Shown: positions 9,337-18,097, numbered from the stretch's first letter. The stretch is 64,000 bases of DNA from Bacillota bacterium (GCA_023393235.1 JAEWMH010000167.1:1-64000), one strand, 5' to 3'. The notes: generated by a model not told the origin, from the sequence alone. Program-made: numbers and translations.

Positions 9337-9563
9337 GACCTGTTCCAACAATTGGGGTTGGCCTCCTCTTCTCTATTCTTGTTTTTTATAAGATCGCGTC
9401 TGAAATTCAAAGTAACATTGGATTTTCTTTCCTTAACCTCCGATGCTTCTTCTAAGAAGATCCAACCTGAATTTTCATAGTAAAAGATGTAAAGTGGTTT
9501 CATGGTGTTACTTACCGTAATCTGGATATATTCATAGCGGGTCCCCTTTACTGTGTGGTCCAT
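9333..9563 (-). CDS. Small soluble protein, unknown
   Basis: A 76-residue charged protein with no signal sequence, whose first half looks like beta strands (YEYIQITV, PLYIFYY, GWIFLEE). An AGGAG site lies nine bases before the ATG. It overlaps the following membrane-protein gene by four bases (ATGA). The two are probably a small operon whose products act together; function unknown. Confidence 0.6.
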   Translation of the reverse strand: MDHTVKGTRYEYIQITVSNTMKPLYIFYYENSGWIFLEEASEVKERKSNVTLNFRRDLIKNKNREEEANPNCWNRS

Positions 9564-9600
9564 TCCTTATGCTCCTCTCCAACCTTCGCTCCCGGATAGC

Positions 9601-11814
9601 TTAAAAATCAGCAGACTCCTTTAGCACCTTTAACTCGATTGGCCGATTGCTGTGGGGCTTGTCGTACTCCTTCATAATGGCCTCTCCTTCAATGTCAAAA
9701 TTCGGAAGGAGCTTATCGAGCCATTTCGGGAAATACCAGGCTGACTTTCCCATCAATGTCATAACAGCCGGCACAATTGCCAACCGCACGACAAAGGCAT
9801 CAAGTAAAACGCCAGCGGCAAGGGTTAAGCCCATCTGCTTAATGATGGGATCGTGCGAAAAGATAAATCCGGAGAACACGGCAATCATAATAAGGCCTGC
9901 CGCGGTTACAACCGTTCCATTTTCCTTCAGACCGGCCAGAACGGCTTTTTTGGCGTCGCCTGTATGAGCATATTCCTCTCTCATCCTGCTTACCAGGAAT
10001 ACTTCATAGTCCATGGATAACCCGAACAAAATACCGATGGCGAGAACAGGCAGCAAGAACAATACCGCGCTCGAACCAGGGAAACCGAACAGATCCAGGA
10101 AATGGCCGTCTTGCACAACAAAGACCGTAAAGCCCAGGGTAGCACCGATGGAAAGTACGAACCCCAGTACTGCTTTTAATGGTACAAGGATGGAACGGAA
10201 CACAACCATCATAAGCACAAAGGCAAAGACAACAATCAGAATGGCAAATACCGGCAAGGCACCCATGATTTGATCTGATACATCAATGTTCACAGCAGTA
10301 GCTCCTGTTACCATTAAAGCCATGTTGTTCTCGTCGGAAAGATCTCTGATTTCTTTAACCAGTTCCTTGGTTTCCGGTGCATTAGGACCATCTTCGGGGG
10401 TTACACTTAATAAGAATAATTCACCCTTCTGGTTTGGCATGGCGGGAGAAGCCTTAACCACATGATCCAACTCATTCAACTTCTTGGACAGAGCTGCTAA
10501 TTTATCAGGGGATGCATTTTGTTCATTCGCCGGATCCGCAATGACAACTAGCGTTGAATGGAACCCTTCTCCATAAGCCTCGGTTAACAAATCATAACCT
10601 TGCCGTTCCGCCGTTTCATACGGCTTGTTGCCGCCATCAGGAAGTCCCAGGTTCAGATGAAAGAATGGAACCATCATAACTGTTAACGCCACAATACCCA
10701 CTACTGACACGATAAGCGGCCGCTTCGTAACAAAGCTGCCCCATTTATTCGTACCGCTTTTCTTGTCTGCACGGGTTAGCTTAACCAATAACCGGTTGCT
10801 CTTCTCCGGCTTCATCCTATGTCCCATTAATCCCAGGATAGCCGGCACAACTACAATGGCCACGATAATCGATAATAGAACCACTACTGCAGTTGCAACC
10901 CCCATCACTGTCATAAACGGTATCTGAACAACCATAAGTCCCAATAATGCGATGATGACAGTAATACCTGCGAACACAACGGCATTCCCGGCGGTACCGT
11001 TGGCAATGGCGATGGATTCCTGAACGGTATACCCTTTTTTCAATTGCTGCTTGAACCGTGAGAAAATAAATAAGGAATAGTCAATGCCTACTGCCAGGCC
11101 CAGCATTGCGGCCAGAGTAAGGGATATGGACGGAATATCAAAGTAATTCGTACCAACCAAAATCAGCAGAACACCCGTTCCAACCCCGATCAGCGCGATC
11201 AGGATCGGCATTCCGGCTACTAGCAGAGAAACAAACGTAAGCGTCAATATGACATAGGCTAAAGAAACACCCAATATCTCGCCGGGGCCACCTCCTGCTT
11301 CGGTTTTCTCAAATTCTACCGTTCCTCCTAAACCGGTCTGCATGCCTTTATCTTGTAGAATACTCAAACTCTCTTCCACCAGATCTTTGGATGCTTGACT
11401 CACTTCAGCCGCCGGCGAATGATAGGTAATGACTGCATAACCAATTTGCTTATCCGGATTAATATTAGCCAGTTTATCAGGAGTTGCAACAGAGTTAACC
11501 GCCGGGTCCTCTTTAATCTTCGCGAGCATTTCTGTAACAACAGCTTTATTCTCTTCTGCGTCCAAGGTTTCATTGGGTGGTGCCTTCATCACGATGTATG
11601 CTTGACCAGCTTGTTTGCCCCCCGTAAATTCTTCCTCTAAAACCTTTAGGGCTTTCTCTGATTCCGTACCCGGTATGGATACGTCCTCTGTAAATGCGGT
11701 ACCCATATTCATAATAACACCACCTAATACAGCCATAAGCAGAATGAAGGTCAAGATGACCTTCTTGCTATTGGATCCTGCCCATTTTCCCAGATGAAAT
11801 AAAAATTTCGACAT
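9601..11814 (-). CDS. MMPL/RND-superfamily exporter (YdfJ-like)
   Basis: Membrane exporter of 737 residues, close to the length of B. subtilis YdfJ. It has the duplicated MMPL plan: one N-terminal helix, an external domain (about residues 40-170), a cluster of helices including the conserved GIDYSLFIFSRF motif, a central cytoplasmic linker (GHRMKPEKSNRLLVKLTRADKK), then a second external domain and helix cluster with the paired FGLSMDYEVFLVSRMREE motif. The two buried Asp residues in those motifs are the expected proton relay. GGGAGGAG lies eight bases before the ATG. Lipid, siderophore or drug export is typical for the family. No adjacent regulator is seen, but 80 bases upstream lies the second copy of the palindromic 20-bp motif. 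Confidence 0.92.
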   Translation of the reverse strand: MSKFLFHLGKWAGSNSKKVILTFILLMAVLGGVIMNMGTAFTEDVSIPGTESEKALKVLEEEFTGGKQAGQAYIVMKAPPNETLDAEENKAVVTEMLAKIKEDPAVNSVATPDKLANINPDKQIGYAVITYHSPAAEVSQASKDLVEESLSILQDKGMQTGLGGTVEFEKTEAGGGPGEILGVSLAYVILTLTFVSLLVAGMPILIALIGVGTGVLLILVGTNYFDIPSISLTLAAMLGLAVGIDYSLFIFSRFKQQLKKGYTVQESIAIANGTAGNAVVFAGITVIIALLGLMVVQIPFMTVMGVATAVVVLLSIIVAIVVVPAILGLMGHRMKPEKSNRLLVKLTRADKKSGTNKWGSFVTKRPLIVSVVGIVALTVMMVPFFHLNLGLPDGGNKPYETAERQGYDLLTEAYGEGFHSTLVVIADPANEQNASPDKLAALSKKLNELDHVVKASPAMPNQKGELFLLSVTPEDGPNAPETKELVKEIRDLSDENNMALMVTGATAVNIDVSDQIMGALPVFAILIVVFAFVLMMVVFRSILVPLKAVLGFVLSIGATLGFTVFVVQDGHFLDLFGFPGSSAVLFLLPVLAIGILFGLSMDYEVFLVSRMREEYAHTGDAKKAVLAGLKENGTVVTAAGLIMIAVFSGFIFSHDPIIKQMGLTLAAGVLLDAFVVRLAIVPAVMTLMGKSAWYFPKWLDKLLPNFDIEGEAIMKEYDKPHSNRPIELKVLKESADF

Positions 11815-11896
11815 GGTCCGAACTCCTCCCGATTCCTATCTTTTCTCTTGATGTGATTATCATACCGCAAATACCAAAGCTTGAACTCGTACGTAC

Positions 11897-11916
11897 GGGC
11901 ATGCCCTTTTGGGCAA
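11897..11916. repeat. Copy 2 of the 20-bp upstream motif
   Basis: These 20 bases are identical to 8287-8306. GGGCA recurs further right as AAAGGGGCAA, giving two or three GGGCA repeats about one helical turn apart. It lies about 83 bases upstream of the MMPL gene. A shared operator is the simplest reading. The remainder of the 11815-12160 gap holds only the terminator listed separately. Confidence 0.55.
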
Positions 11917-12054
11917 AAGGGGCAAAAAAACTTCCTGTGACCGTGTTTCCCACTTTAATTGACTCTGCCTGGGTTTATAGCTCTCATGACGGAGTTGCGC
12001 ACCCAAGCAAACATATTTTGGACCGGCCACATATAGATTTCAACTGCCTTAAAA

Positions 12055-12081
12055 TGAAAAGAGCCTCCCGTAGGAAGCTCC
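12055..12081 (-). terminator. Likely terminator of the sigma/HD-GYP operon
   Basis: On the minus strand GAGCTTCC-TACG-GGAGGCTC forms an 8-bp stem with one mismatch, followed by TTTTCATTTT. It lies about 80 bases beyond the HD-GYP stop. Confidence 0.65.
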
Positions 12082-12160
12082 AATTAAAATAAATAGAATT
12101 AGACCAGAAATGGTTTAGCTTTTTTCTGCAGAGCCCACAGATACATCTTTAACCCGTATA

Positions 12161-13186
12161 TTAAATGTATATCTCCTCAATCTCAAGAAAATTCTGGTTT
12201 GATAAATCAACAAAATCAGTTCCAATTTGCACTAATGGATGAAAATAATCAAACGGGTTAATTCTTATAATAATTCCAACTTGACCATTACTAAACAACG
12301 CTTTTTTCCCTAAGAAGCTAGGAAGCATATTTTCGATAAATCTTTGAGTAATCTGCGCATCTAATCCTGTAAAGCTAATACTATGAATTTCTTTAAGAAC
12401 AGAAAAAAGATCTCTTTTCTTCTGATAAACTCTTGTGGTAATCATTGCACTATAAATATCTGCTATGGCCACAATTTTAGCAATTGGATGTATCTCCGAA
12501 TCTAATAAACCAAAGGGATACCCACTTCCATCCAATCTTTCGTGATGTTGTAGAGCGGTTGATGCAAAGTCTTCATTTCCGATATTACTTCTTATAATTT
12601 CGCATCCCAAAATAGTGTGCTTTTTTATTTGGTTGTATTCATTTTCGTTCAATTTAGAGGGCTTGTTCAACAACTCATTATTAATATTGGATTTACCAAT
12701 ATCATGGAGATAGCCTGCCTTTCCAATATATATGGCCTCTTCTTCAGACATATTTATCCATTTGGCAATATAGTAAGAAATCATCCCAACATGTACACAG
12801 TGAAGATATGTGTAATTATCTTTATTATTCAGCATCAAAAGTAATGCTACAATATCCTTCTCAGCTTTAATAGATTCAATAAATGGAATAAATCCTTCGG
12901 ATATTTCATACTCACTAAACTTTTTTTTGTGTTGGACTCTCTCAAAAATCGTTTTTATTTTTTCTATTGAGGATTCAAAATGATAAAAGTTTTGTTCTAT
13001 CGTCTTCTTCCAAGACTCCTCCTTTTTTTCATGAACCTCTATATAATCGATATTATGCTTGATCAACATACTCAACACTTCCGAATTTACAATTGTTCCT
13101 GATGCTAGCACATGAAGCCCATATGAGTTGAAAACATCTTGTGCGATAATATGTCCGTTTGTTAATTCAGAAATATAGAGATTCAT
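12161..13186 (-). CDS. HD-GYP domain protein (putative c-di-GMP phosphodiesterase)
   Basis: A 341-residue cytoplasmic protein. The N-terminal part (about residues 1-50, beginning MNLYISELTNGHIIAQDV) resembles the small domain that often precedes HD-GYP. A charged helical segment follows, then a complete HD-GYP domain: HDIGK (about 160-164), ELLNKPSKL, the KKHTILGCEII helix and HHERLDGSGYP (about 212-222). The last 80 residues form a beta-rich tail. Expected activity is hydrolysis of c-di-GMP. It follows the sigma factor gene by 41 bases on the same strand and is markedly AT-rich compared with the 9-12 kb region, suggesting a different origin. The ribosome site AGAGGA lies 11 bases before the ATG. 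Confidence 0.88.
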   Translation of the reverse strand: MNLYISELTNGHIIAQDVFNSYGLHVLASGTIVNSEVLSMLIKHNIDYIEVHEKKEESWKKTIEQNFYHFESSIEKIKTIFERVQHKKKFSEYEISEGFIPFIESIKAEKDIVALLLMLNNKDNYTYLHCVHVGMISYYIAKWINMSEEEAIYIGKAGYLHDIGKSNINNELLNKPSKLNENEYNQIKKHTILGCEIIRSNIGNEDFASTALQHHERLDGSGYPFGLLDSEIHPIAKIVAIADIYSAMITTRVYQKKRDLFSVLKEIHSISFTGLDAQITQRFIENMLPSFLGKKALFSNGQVGIIIRINPFDYFHPLVQIGTDFVDLSNQNFLEIEEIYI

Positions 13187-13227
13187 AAAATAAAATTTCC
13201 TCTTTTCTCATCATTAAAAAATAAATA

Positions 13228-13842
13228 TTAGTATCTTCGCATCTTTTTAAGTTTTACTTTTATTCGTTTTAAGGCATTATCTACGGACTTATAGTTAATA
13301 CCAACAACTCCTGCTACCTCGTTATAAGAAAAACCGTTAAGATAATACTTCAGCACCTTCTTTTCAATATCCGTAAAAACGAGTAAGATTCTCTGATTAT
13401 ATAAATCCTCAAACTGCTCCATTATTATTTCTTCCGGCGTCGGACTATTTGCAGGAATCAAATCAATTATATTGAATCCTTTTTCTTCTCGGCATGATTG
13501 AAAAAGGGATAGAGATTTATTGAATAATTCATGTTTTTTTCTCGTTGCCTTTTTAACGGCATTTATAATATGGCTTTGAATATTCACTTTTGCATAAGAT
13601 CTAAACATCGATCCTCCATCTATTTTGTATTTATTTATCGCTTCAAGAAGACCTATACATCCCTCTTGCCATAAATCATCATATTGAAGGCCTGGAGCAT
13701 AGTACTTTTTGGAGTAGTATTTAATCATCGGGGCAAATAATTCAAGGATATTTTCAAAAACATATGTATCTCCTTTTTGATACATTTTAACTAAATCAAC
13801 ATCTTGAGAATAAACATTAAGCTTTGTCTGTGCTTGATTCAA
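13228..13842 (-). CDS. Sigma-70 family factor, SigH (Spo0H)-like
   Basis: RNA polymerase sigma factor of 204 residues. Region 2 is clear (the YDDLWQEGCIGLLEAINKY helix for core binding and -10 melting), followed by the KKATRKKHELFNKSLSL segment that strongly recalls SigH of Bacillus, and a region 4 helix-turn-helix (FSYNEVAGVVGINYKSVDNALKRIKVKLKK). The best start is a TTG at 13842 with GGGGTGA six bases upstream; no ATG is well placed. It is AT-rich and forms an operon with the HD-GYP gene. It may be an acquired paralogue rather than the sporulation SigH itself, since rpoE/rplK-type neighbours are absent. No anti-sigma factor is adjacent. Confidence 0.85.
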   Translation of the reverse strand: MNQAQTKLNVYSQDVDLVKMYQKGDTYVFENILELFAPMIKYYSKKYYAPGLQYDDLWQEGCIGLLEAINKYKIDGGSMFRSYAKVNIQSHIINAVKKATRKKHELFNKSLSLFQSCREEKGFNIIDLIPANSPTPEEIIMEQFEDLYNQRILLVFTDIEKKVLKYYLNGFSYNEVAGVVGINYKSVDNALKRIKVKLKKMRRY

Positions 13843-13872
13843 ATTAAATCACCCCGCACATTTTTTTCATCG

Positions 13873-13913
13873 AAGACACCCTGAATTATTAATTTTTTGT
13901 TAACAGGTGTCTT
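13873..13913. promoter_or_regulatory. Inverted repeat in the leader of the sigma gene
   Basis: AAGACACC pairs with GGTGTCTT, extended by TG/CA after one bulged base, around an A/T-rich loop of about 20. It lies 31-71 bases upstream of the sigma factor start. Neither side has a clean T run next to the stem in the right direction, so an operator or mRNA leader structure is more likely than a terminator. Confidence 0.45.
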
Positions 13914-14090
13914 TTGCTGAAAGTTTAACACTCATTATTTTTGGTTTCAAGAGGGGGGTTAAGCTTGTAAAGATATTTTTTTCATGGAAATGAAGTATAA
14001 TATCGAAATTTGTCACATTTATAATCAAAAACTCACTTTTTTGTATTGATACTTAGGGTATAATAGTTCTACAATCACATTTTTCTTCTC

Positions 14091-14110
14091 CCTAACGAAC
14101 GTTAGTTAGG
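14091..14110. promoter_or_regulatory. Probable TetR operator
   Basis: CCTAACGAAC-GTTAGTTAGG is a 20-bp palindrome with a single mismatched pair. It lies 20 bases before the start of the tetR-like gene and 26 bases after a TATAAT at 14059-14064. A self-regulated TetR promoter is the natural reading. Confidence 0.65.
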
Positions 14111-14130
14111 TTGAATCTTCGAGGTGAAAT

Positions 14131-14710
14131 ATGACCGCAGCCAATATTAAAAACTTCAGCTTTAAAGCTGTTTGCACTTAATGGATATGAAGCAACAACT
14201 ATGCGGGATATTGCTTCTGACTGTGGATTAAGAGCTCCCTCGATTTATTCGCATTTCGAAAGCAAAAGTGCACTTTTTCTTGAACTCGTCTCTGATTTGT
14301 TTATAAATTTAAACTGGGAAATACAAGAAAGTACAATAACGGATGAAGTTAATCTGGAGAAAGTGCTTTTCGATGTTTTTTGTGGATATTATCATTACTT
14401 TTCTTCACATGATTTGGAGTTGAAGTTTTGGCAACGGATACGTTTTTTACCTCCTGTTGGCTTAGAATCTGCCTATAATACTAATCATATTGGCCGTAGA
14501 GAACCACTCCTTGGGTTATACATAGAATTATTCACAAAAGCTATAGAAAAGGGACAAATCCCTAACAAAAGAATTGAAATGATGGTGATGACTTATTTTG
14601 CTTTTGTTAGTGGGTATGTGGACTCATTAATAATTGTTCCTCTTAAACTAACCGATGATTTGCTTAAGTGTGCATTCAATATATACTGGAAGGGCATCTC
14701 AGAAAACTAA
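14131..14710 (+). pseudogene. TetR-family regulator with a frameshift in an A run
   Basis: The ATG at 14131 has GAGGTG four bases upstream and begins MTAANIK, but this frame stops at 14179. Removing one A from the AAAAA run at 14149-14153 joins it to the following frame and gives a textbook TetR start: ALKLFALNGYEATTMRDIA, then the recognition helix region ASDCGLRAPSIYSHF and FESKSALFLEL. The remainder (to 14710) is an intact TetR C-terminal ligand and dimer domain. Without the join, the only start is an internal ATG at 14201 that deletes part of the DNA-binding domain. It is therefore a recent pseudogene, a sequencing error, or a slippage-expressed gene. A likely operator lies just upstream. 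Confidence 0.8.
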
Positions 14711-14763
14711 TGCTTCTTTACTAAAGGAGCTAATTCCTCCGCTCCATGAAGGCTATACAATTA

Positions 14764-15085
14764 TTAGTTCTCCACTTCCCTCTTTACATCGAATCCTTTG
14801 GCTTTCACGGCCTCGCAGACTTCACCCGAATGCTTGTGTAGGTATGCTTTGGATTCCAAATAACGTCTTCAGGCTTACCTTCCTCCACTATAAAGCTTTT
14901 ATATGAAATCGGAATCCTTGTTCTCATAGCTAATGTTATATGCTGTTTTACCGCCGATAGCCTCAACTCCCCACTGACCGTGTAGACACCTACACGATTT
15001 CCTGTCGCATGATTCAGGTTATTTCCCAATTCCTCAGCCATTTCTCCGAAATATAACTCATTTCCAGTCCCATACCAGATCAAGC
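14764..15085 (-). pseudogene. Degenerate coding remnant, family not recognised
   Basis: Minus-strand translation shows protein-like stretches in two or three frames: one with GKTAYNISYENKDSDFI, one with EEGKPEDVIWNPKHTY, and an end HKHSGEVCEAVKAKGFDVK that stops at 14764. The switching frames indicate at least two indels. It lies directly downstream of a broken response regulator gene on the same strand. I cannot name the family. Confidence 0.4.
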
Positions 15086-15168
15086 AATGCGGAACGAAGG
15101 CGTTCTTTCACAATGATTTCAATATCCGCAAATCGAATGATTTGCGCATCCGCTTCTTTTTCTCCCCA

Positions 15169-15416
15169 TTATGGGCCTGATCGATTCCTACGGAATACCG
15201 TCCTGATCCGTGCAATAACCTCACGAAGGTCAAGCGGCTTTGCGATATAATCATCCGCTCCAAATTCAAGACCAAGAACTTTATCGGTAATATCTGATTT
15301 TGCGGTAATCATAAAGATGGGAATGTTGTGTGAAAGCCCTCCATGGAGAGTCCATATGAGAGTAGGTCCGCTATTGGTTCATCGTCTTCGATTATAAGAA
15401 TCTTTGCGTTGTGCAC
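15169..15416 (-). pseudogene. Response regulator receiver domain with internal deletion
   Basis: From a GTG at 15416 (GAGGCGGG six bases upstream) the minus strand encodes the start of a receiver domain, AKILIIEDDEPIADLLSYGL, and then stops. Immediately after, in another frame, comes the second half: IPIFMITAKSDITDKVLGLE, FGADDYIAKPLDLREVI, ending at 15169. The 25-30 residues between, which would hold the phosphoacceptor Asp, are missing, and the DNA-binding domain is gone or scrambled. It cannot be functional. Confidence 0.8.
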
Positions 15417-15465
15417 TATGATCCCGCCTCTTATATTCCTCATGTCCTAAACTTTCACCTTTACA

Positions 15466-15483
15466 ATCTGACGATCGTCAGAT
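15466..15483. promoter_or_regulatory. Perfect 18-bp operator palindrome for the MFS/TetR operon
   Basis: ATCTGACGATCGTCAGAT is a perfect palindrome 37 bases before the MFS gene start. Its length and placement fit the binding site of the TetR protein encoded in the same operon. It probably gives autorepression relieved by the exported compound. Confidence 0.75.
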
Positions 15484-15520
15484 AAAATTGTGCTATTATC
15501 ATTTACAGCAGGAGGCATCT

Positions 15521-16690
15521 ATGAACACAAACGCAATACCAGCACCAAAACTTTGGAGCAGACCATTTATTTTTATCATGTTTGCAAATGCCATTATGTT
15601 TATGGCTTTTGAGATGCTTCTTCCTACTCTGCCTTTATTTGTTTCACACATAGGAGGAAATGTTTCACTCATTGGCATAGTCACCGGCATTTTTATGTTT
15701 TCCGCTATTCTTATCCGCCCCTTCACAGCAGCGCTTGCCGCGAGAATGAATAAGAAGTACCTGCTGCTAATTGGCGTAGCCATATGTGCAGTGATGACAG
15801 GCGCGTATTATCTAGCCCCGAACATAGGAACGATTCTGGTATTCCGGGTGCTGCACGGACTGGGCTTCGGACTTGCCACCACTTTTTTCGCCACCATTGT
15901 GACCGAGAATATTCCTATGAATCGTATGGGTGAGGGGATGGGCTATTTTGGCGTAGGTGAGACGGTGGCCATTTCTATGGGTCCTTTAATGGGAACTTCA
16001 ATCCAGTTAAAATTCGGATATGAAGGGGTGTTTTGGGGCGGGATGACCATTATTTTGCTGGCACTTCTGCTTATTGTCTTCGTCTCCCGGAAACCCCAGA
16101 AGGTTCATTGTGACAATCCATCTCATGTTCCGGTAAAACTGCTGGAAAAGAAGGTGCTTTTCCCCTCCCTGCTCACTATGCTTGTTGGTGTTGCAGCAGG
16201 ATCGATCATGTCTTTTGTGGCTTTGTATGCGTTGGAAAAAAGCATTAGTACGGTAGCTTGGTTTTTCTTTGTGGTGGCTGTGGCCAGTTTTGCCGTCCGC
16301 CTTGTATCGGGAAGACTGTTTGACCGGCATGGACCCGGGGTGGTCCTGATCCCCTCCGCATTGCTGATGATGGCCGGGCTTTGGGTGCTGACAATAGCGG
16401 GCACAAACATGGTGTTTCTGATTGCGGCTGCCCTTTACGGCTGTGGCTTTGGCGCAATTTTTCCATGCCTGCAAACGTGGTGTGTGAATCTGGTTGAAGA
16501 ACATGAGCGTGAGCATGCAATGGCCTCCTTCTTCAATTTTTTTGATCTGGGGATCGGTGGAGGAGCCATGATCCTCGGCATCATTGCATCCGTATTTTCC
16601 TACCAAATGTTATATGATATTGCTATAGTCGTTGTAGGATTGAGTTTGGTGCTCTATCTGGCTTATGCAACCAAAAAACGCCATTTATAA
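15521..16690 (+). CDS. MFS efflux transporter, 12-helix type
   Basis: Major facilitator of 389 residues with about 12 membrane helices. The loop between helices 2 and 3 carries the family signature in modified form (RPFTAALAARMNKKYLL), and the helix 5 region (GEGMGYFGVGETVAISMGPLMG) resembles the drug/proton antiporter motif C zone. AGGAGG lies six bases before the ATG at 15521; the open frame begins 11 codons earlier without support. A tetR gene starts 16 bases downstream and a perfect operator palindrome lies upstream, so drug or metabolite efflux under TetR control is likely. It is more GC-rich than the decayed genes to its left. Confidence 0.9.
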   Translation: MNTNAIPAPKLWSRPFIFIMFANAIMFMAFEMLLPTLPLFVSHIGGNVSLIGIVTGIFMFSAILIRPFTAALAARMNKKYLLLIGVAICAVMTGAYYLAPNIGTILVFRVLHGLGFGLATTFFATIVTENIPMNRMGEGMGYFGVGETVAISMGPLMGTSIQLKFGYEGVFWGGMTIILLALLLIVFVSRKPQKVHCDNPSHVPVKLLEKKVLFPSLLTMLVGVAAGSIMSFVALYALEKSISTVAWFFFVVAVASFAVRLVSGRLFDRHGPGVVLIPSALLMMAGLWVLTIAGTNMVFLIAAALYGCGFGAIFPCLQTWCVNLVEEHEREHAMASFFNFFDLGIGGGAMILGIIASVFSYQMLYDIAIVVVGLSLVLYLAYATKKRHL

Positions 16691-16705
16691 GAAAGGAGCT
16701 GTACG

Positions 16706-17275
16706 ATGAGCAAAGACAGGATAAAGGAAACAGCGGTCCGGCATTTTAATCTATACGGTTACGAAGGCGTCCGAATGGCCCAAATTGCAGAGGATGCGGG
16801 GATACGAAAGCAATCGCTCTCTTATCATTACCCTTCCAAAAAAGAGCTGTTGTTGGAATTGTTCAGGGAGACACTGGATGCAGAAATCTCCTTTGTGCAA
16901 AACTATTTTGCATCGCGAACAGGCGCGGCATGGGATGAGCTGCTGCATCAATTTTTAATCGAGCATAAGAACCGGTTTGTGAACAGCCCCAATACTCATT
17001 TTATGTTTAAAATTTCGTTCTTCACCGTGGCGGAGATTCATGACTCCATATTGGCGGGCTTCCGTAGCTATCTGGATTCATTGAGAAGCGAGGTAACCCG
17101 AGTGTTTGCCGAATCGGGTGCTGCGAGAATGACTCCCGAGGAGTGTACAGTAGCTTATATGACCCTCATGGATGGGTTGGATGTGCAATTAGTATATGAA
17201 ACTGTCCAGCTGTACGAGCAAGCACTAAGGATTGGCTGGAAATCATTACTCTATGGAATCAGTACGGCTCAGTAA
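16706..17275 (+). CDS. TetR/AcrR family transcriptional regulator
   Basis: A 189-residue repressor. The N-terminal DNA-binding domain is canonical: AVRHFNLYGYEGVRMAQIAEDAGIRKQSLSYHYPSKKELL (given here as the span of about residues 10-50), with the recognition helix KQSLSYHY. The C-terminal domain is helical and would bind the inducer. It has an AAAGGAG site seven bases from the ATG. It is in an operon with the MFS gene upstream and an NAD(P)-binding protein gene 40 bases downstream. The palindrome at 15466 is its probable operator. Confidence 0.9.
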   Translation: MSKDRIKETAVRHFNLYGYEGVRMAQIAEDAGIRKQSLSYHYPSKKELLLELFRETLDAEISFVQNYFASRTGAAWDELLHQFLIEHKNRFVNSPNTHFMFKISFFTVAEIHDSILAGFRSYLDSLRSEVTRVFAESGAARMTPEECTVAYMTLMDGLDVQLVYETVQLYEQALRIGWKSLLYGISTAQ

Positions 17276-17314
17276 TTTACTACAAATATTCATTCGGAAA
17301 GGCAGGCTATTATA

Positions 17315-17953
17315 ATGAGAATCGCAGTAATTGGAGCAGCGGGAATTGCAGGACGTGCCATTTATAAGGAGGCACTTAAGCGTGGACATGATGTGGTGGG
17401 AATCGTGCGAAATGCGGATCGTGCTAAGGAGGTTTTGGGAAGCGAGGCTTGTTTGGTGGTTAAAGACGCGTTCGAGCTTCTGCCAAGCGATCTGGCAGGG
17501 TTCCAGGTCGTGGTCAATGCATTTGCAACGGAGCCGGCAACGGCCTATCTCCATATTGATCTCACCGCGAAATTAATCGCACAGTTCCGTGAAACATCAG
17601 AGCCGCGTCTATTCTTTATTTTAGGAGCAGGCAGTTTGCTGGATGAAAACGAACGCCCTTTCGTGGAAACATTAAAGAATGTACCCGAAGCTGAAGAGTG
17701 GATTTCTATCCCGGTTAACCAATATAAGCAATTGGAATTCCTGCGTAACGTGGACAATGTAAATTGGGTAGGAGTTTCTCCGTCAGCCGAATTTCTTGAA
17801 GGAGAAAGCAGTAAGCCGGTTATTGGCAAAGACCATCTTCTGACTGCAGCTGACGGCCAATCGCATACAACAAACGGCACACTCGCTACTGCCATCCTTG
17901 ACGAAATTAAACATCCAAAGGTGATTAAAAGCCGGTTTACTGTATCCGATTAA
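17315..17953 (+). CDS. NAD(P)-binding Rossmann protein, atypical SDR
   Basis: A 212-residue protein of the NAD(P)H-binding / NmrA-like group. It opens with the dinucleotide-binding motif IGAAGIAGRAI (GxxGxxG type, about residues 6-16), a basic NADP-type patch (GIVRNADRAKEVLG), and the expected LFFILGAGSLLDENE strand-loop. There is no complete Tyr-x-x-x-Lys pair of a classical SDR, as usual in this group. It may reduce or sense a quinone or aldehyde. It shares an operon with the efflux pump and its TetR regulator, which suggests detoxification. The start is supported by AGGCAGG ten bases upstream. Confidence 0.82.
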   Translation: MRIAVIGAAGIAGRAIYKEALKRGHDVVGIVRNADRAKEVLGSEACLVVKDAFELLPSDLAGFQVVVNAFATEPATAYLHIDLTAKLIAQFRETSEPRLFFILGAGSLLDENERPFVETLKNVPEAEEWISIPVNQYKQLEFLRNVDNVNWVGVSPSAEFLEGESSKPVIGKDHLLTAADGQSHTTNGTLATAILDEIKHPKVIKSRFTVSD

Positions 17954-18097
17954 ATTAATAATATTAACTGCTATACTAAAATCCAAAATTGATTTATTAT
18001 CATAAAAGGCGCAGTCCAATAAGCCCTGAAGTACCACTTATAACAATGAATCTTGGACCTCATGCTGCGCAACAGATCACCAGGTCCCTCACAAATA

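Noticed and set aside
13228..13842. The genuine sporulation sigma-H gene
   Set aside because: Region 2 resembles SigH, but the neighbours and AT-rich composition do not match the sigH locus; kept as SigH-like paralogue.
14805..15083. Intact 92-residue gene
   Set aside because: Protein-like sequence continues in other frames on both sides, so it is one frame of a decayed gene.
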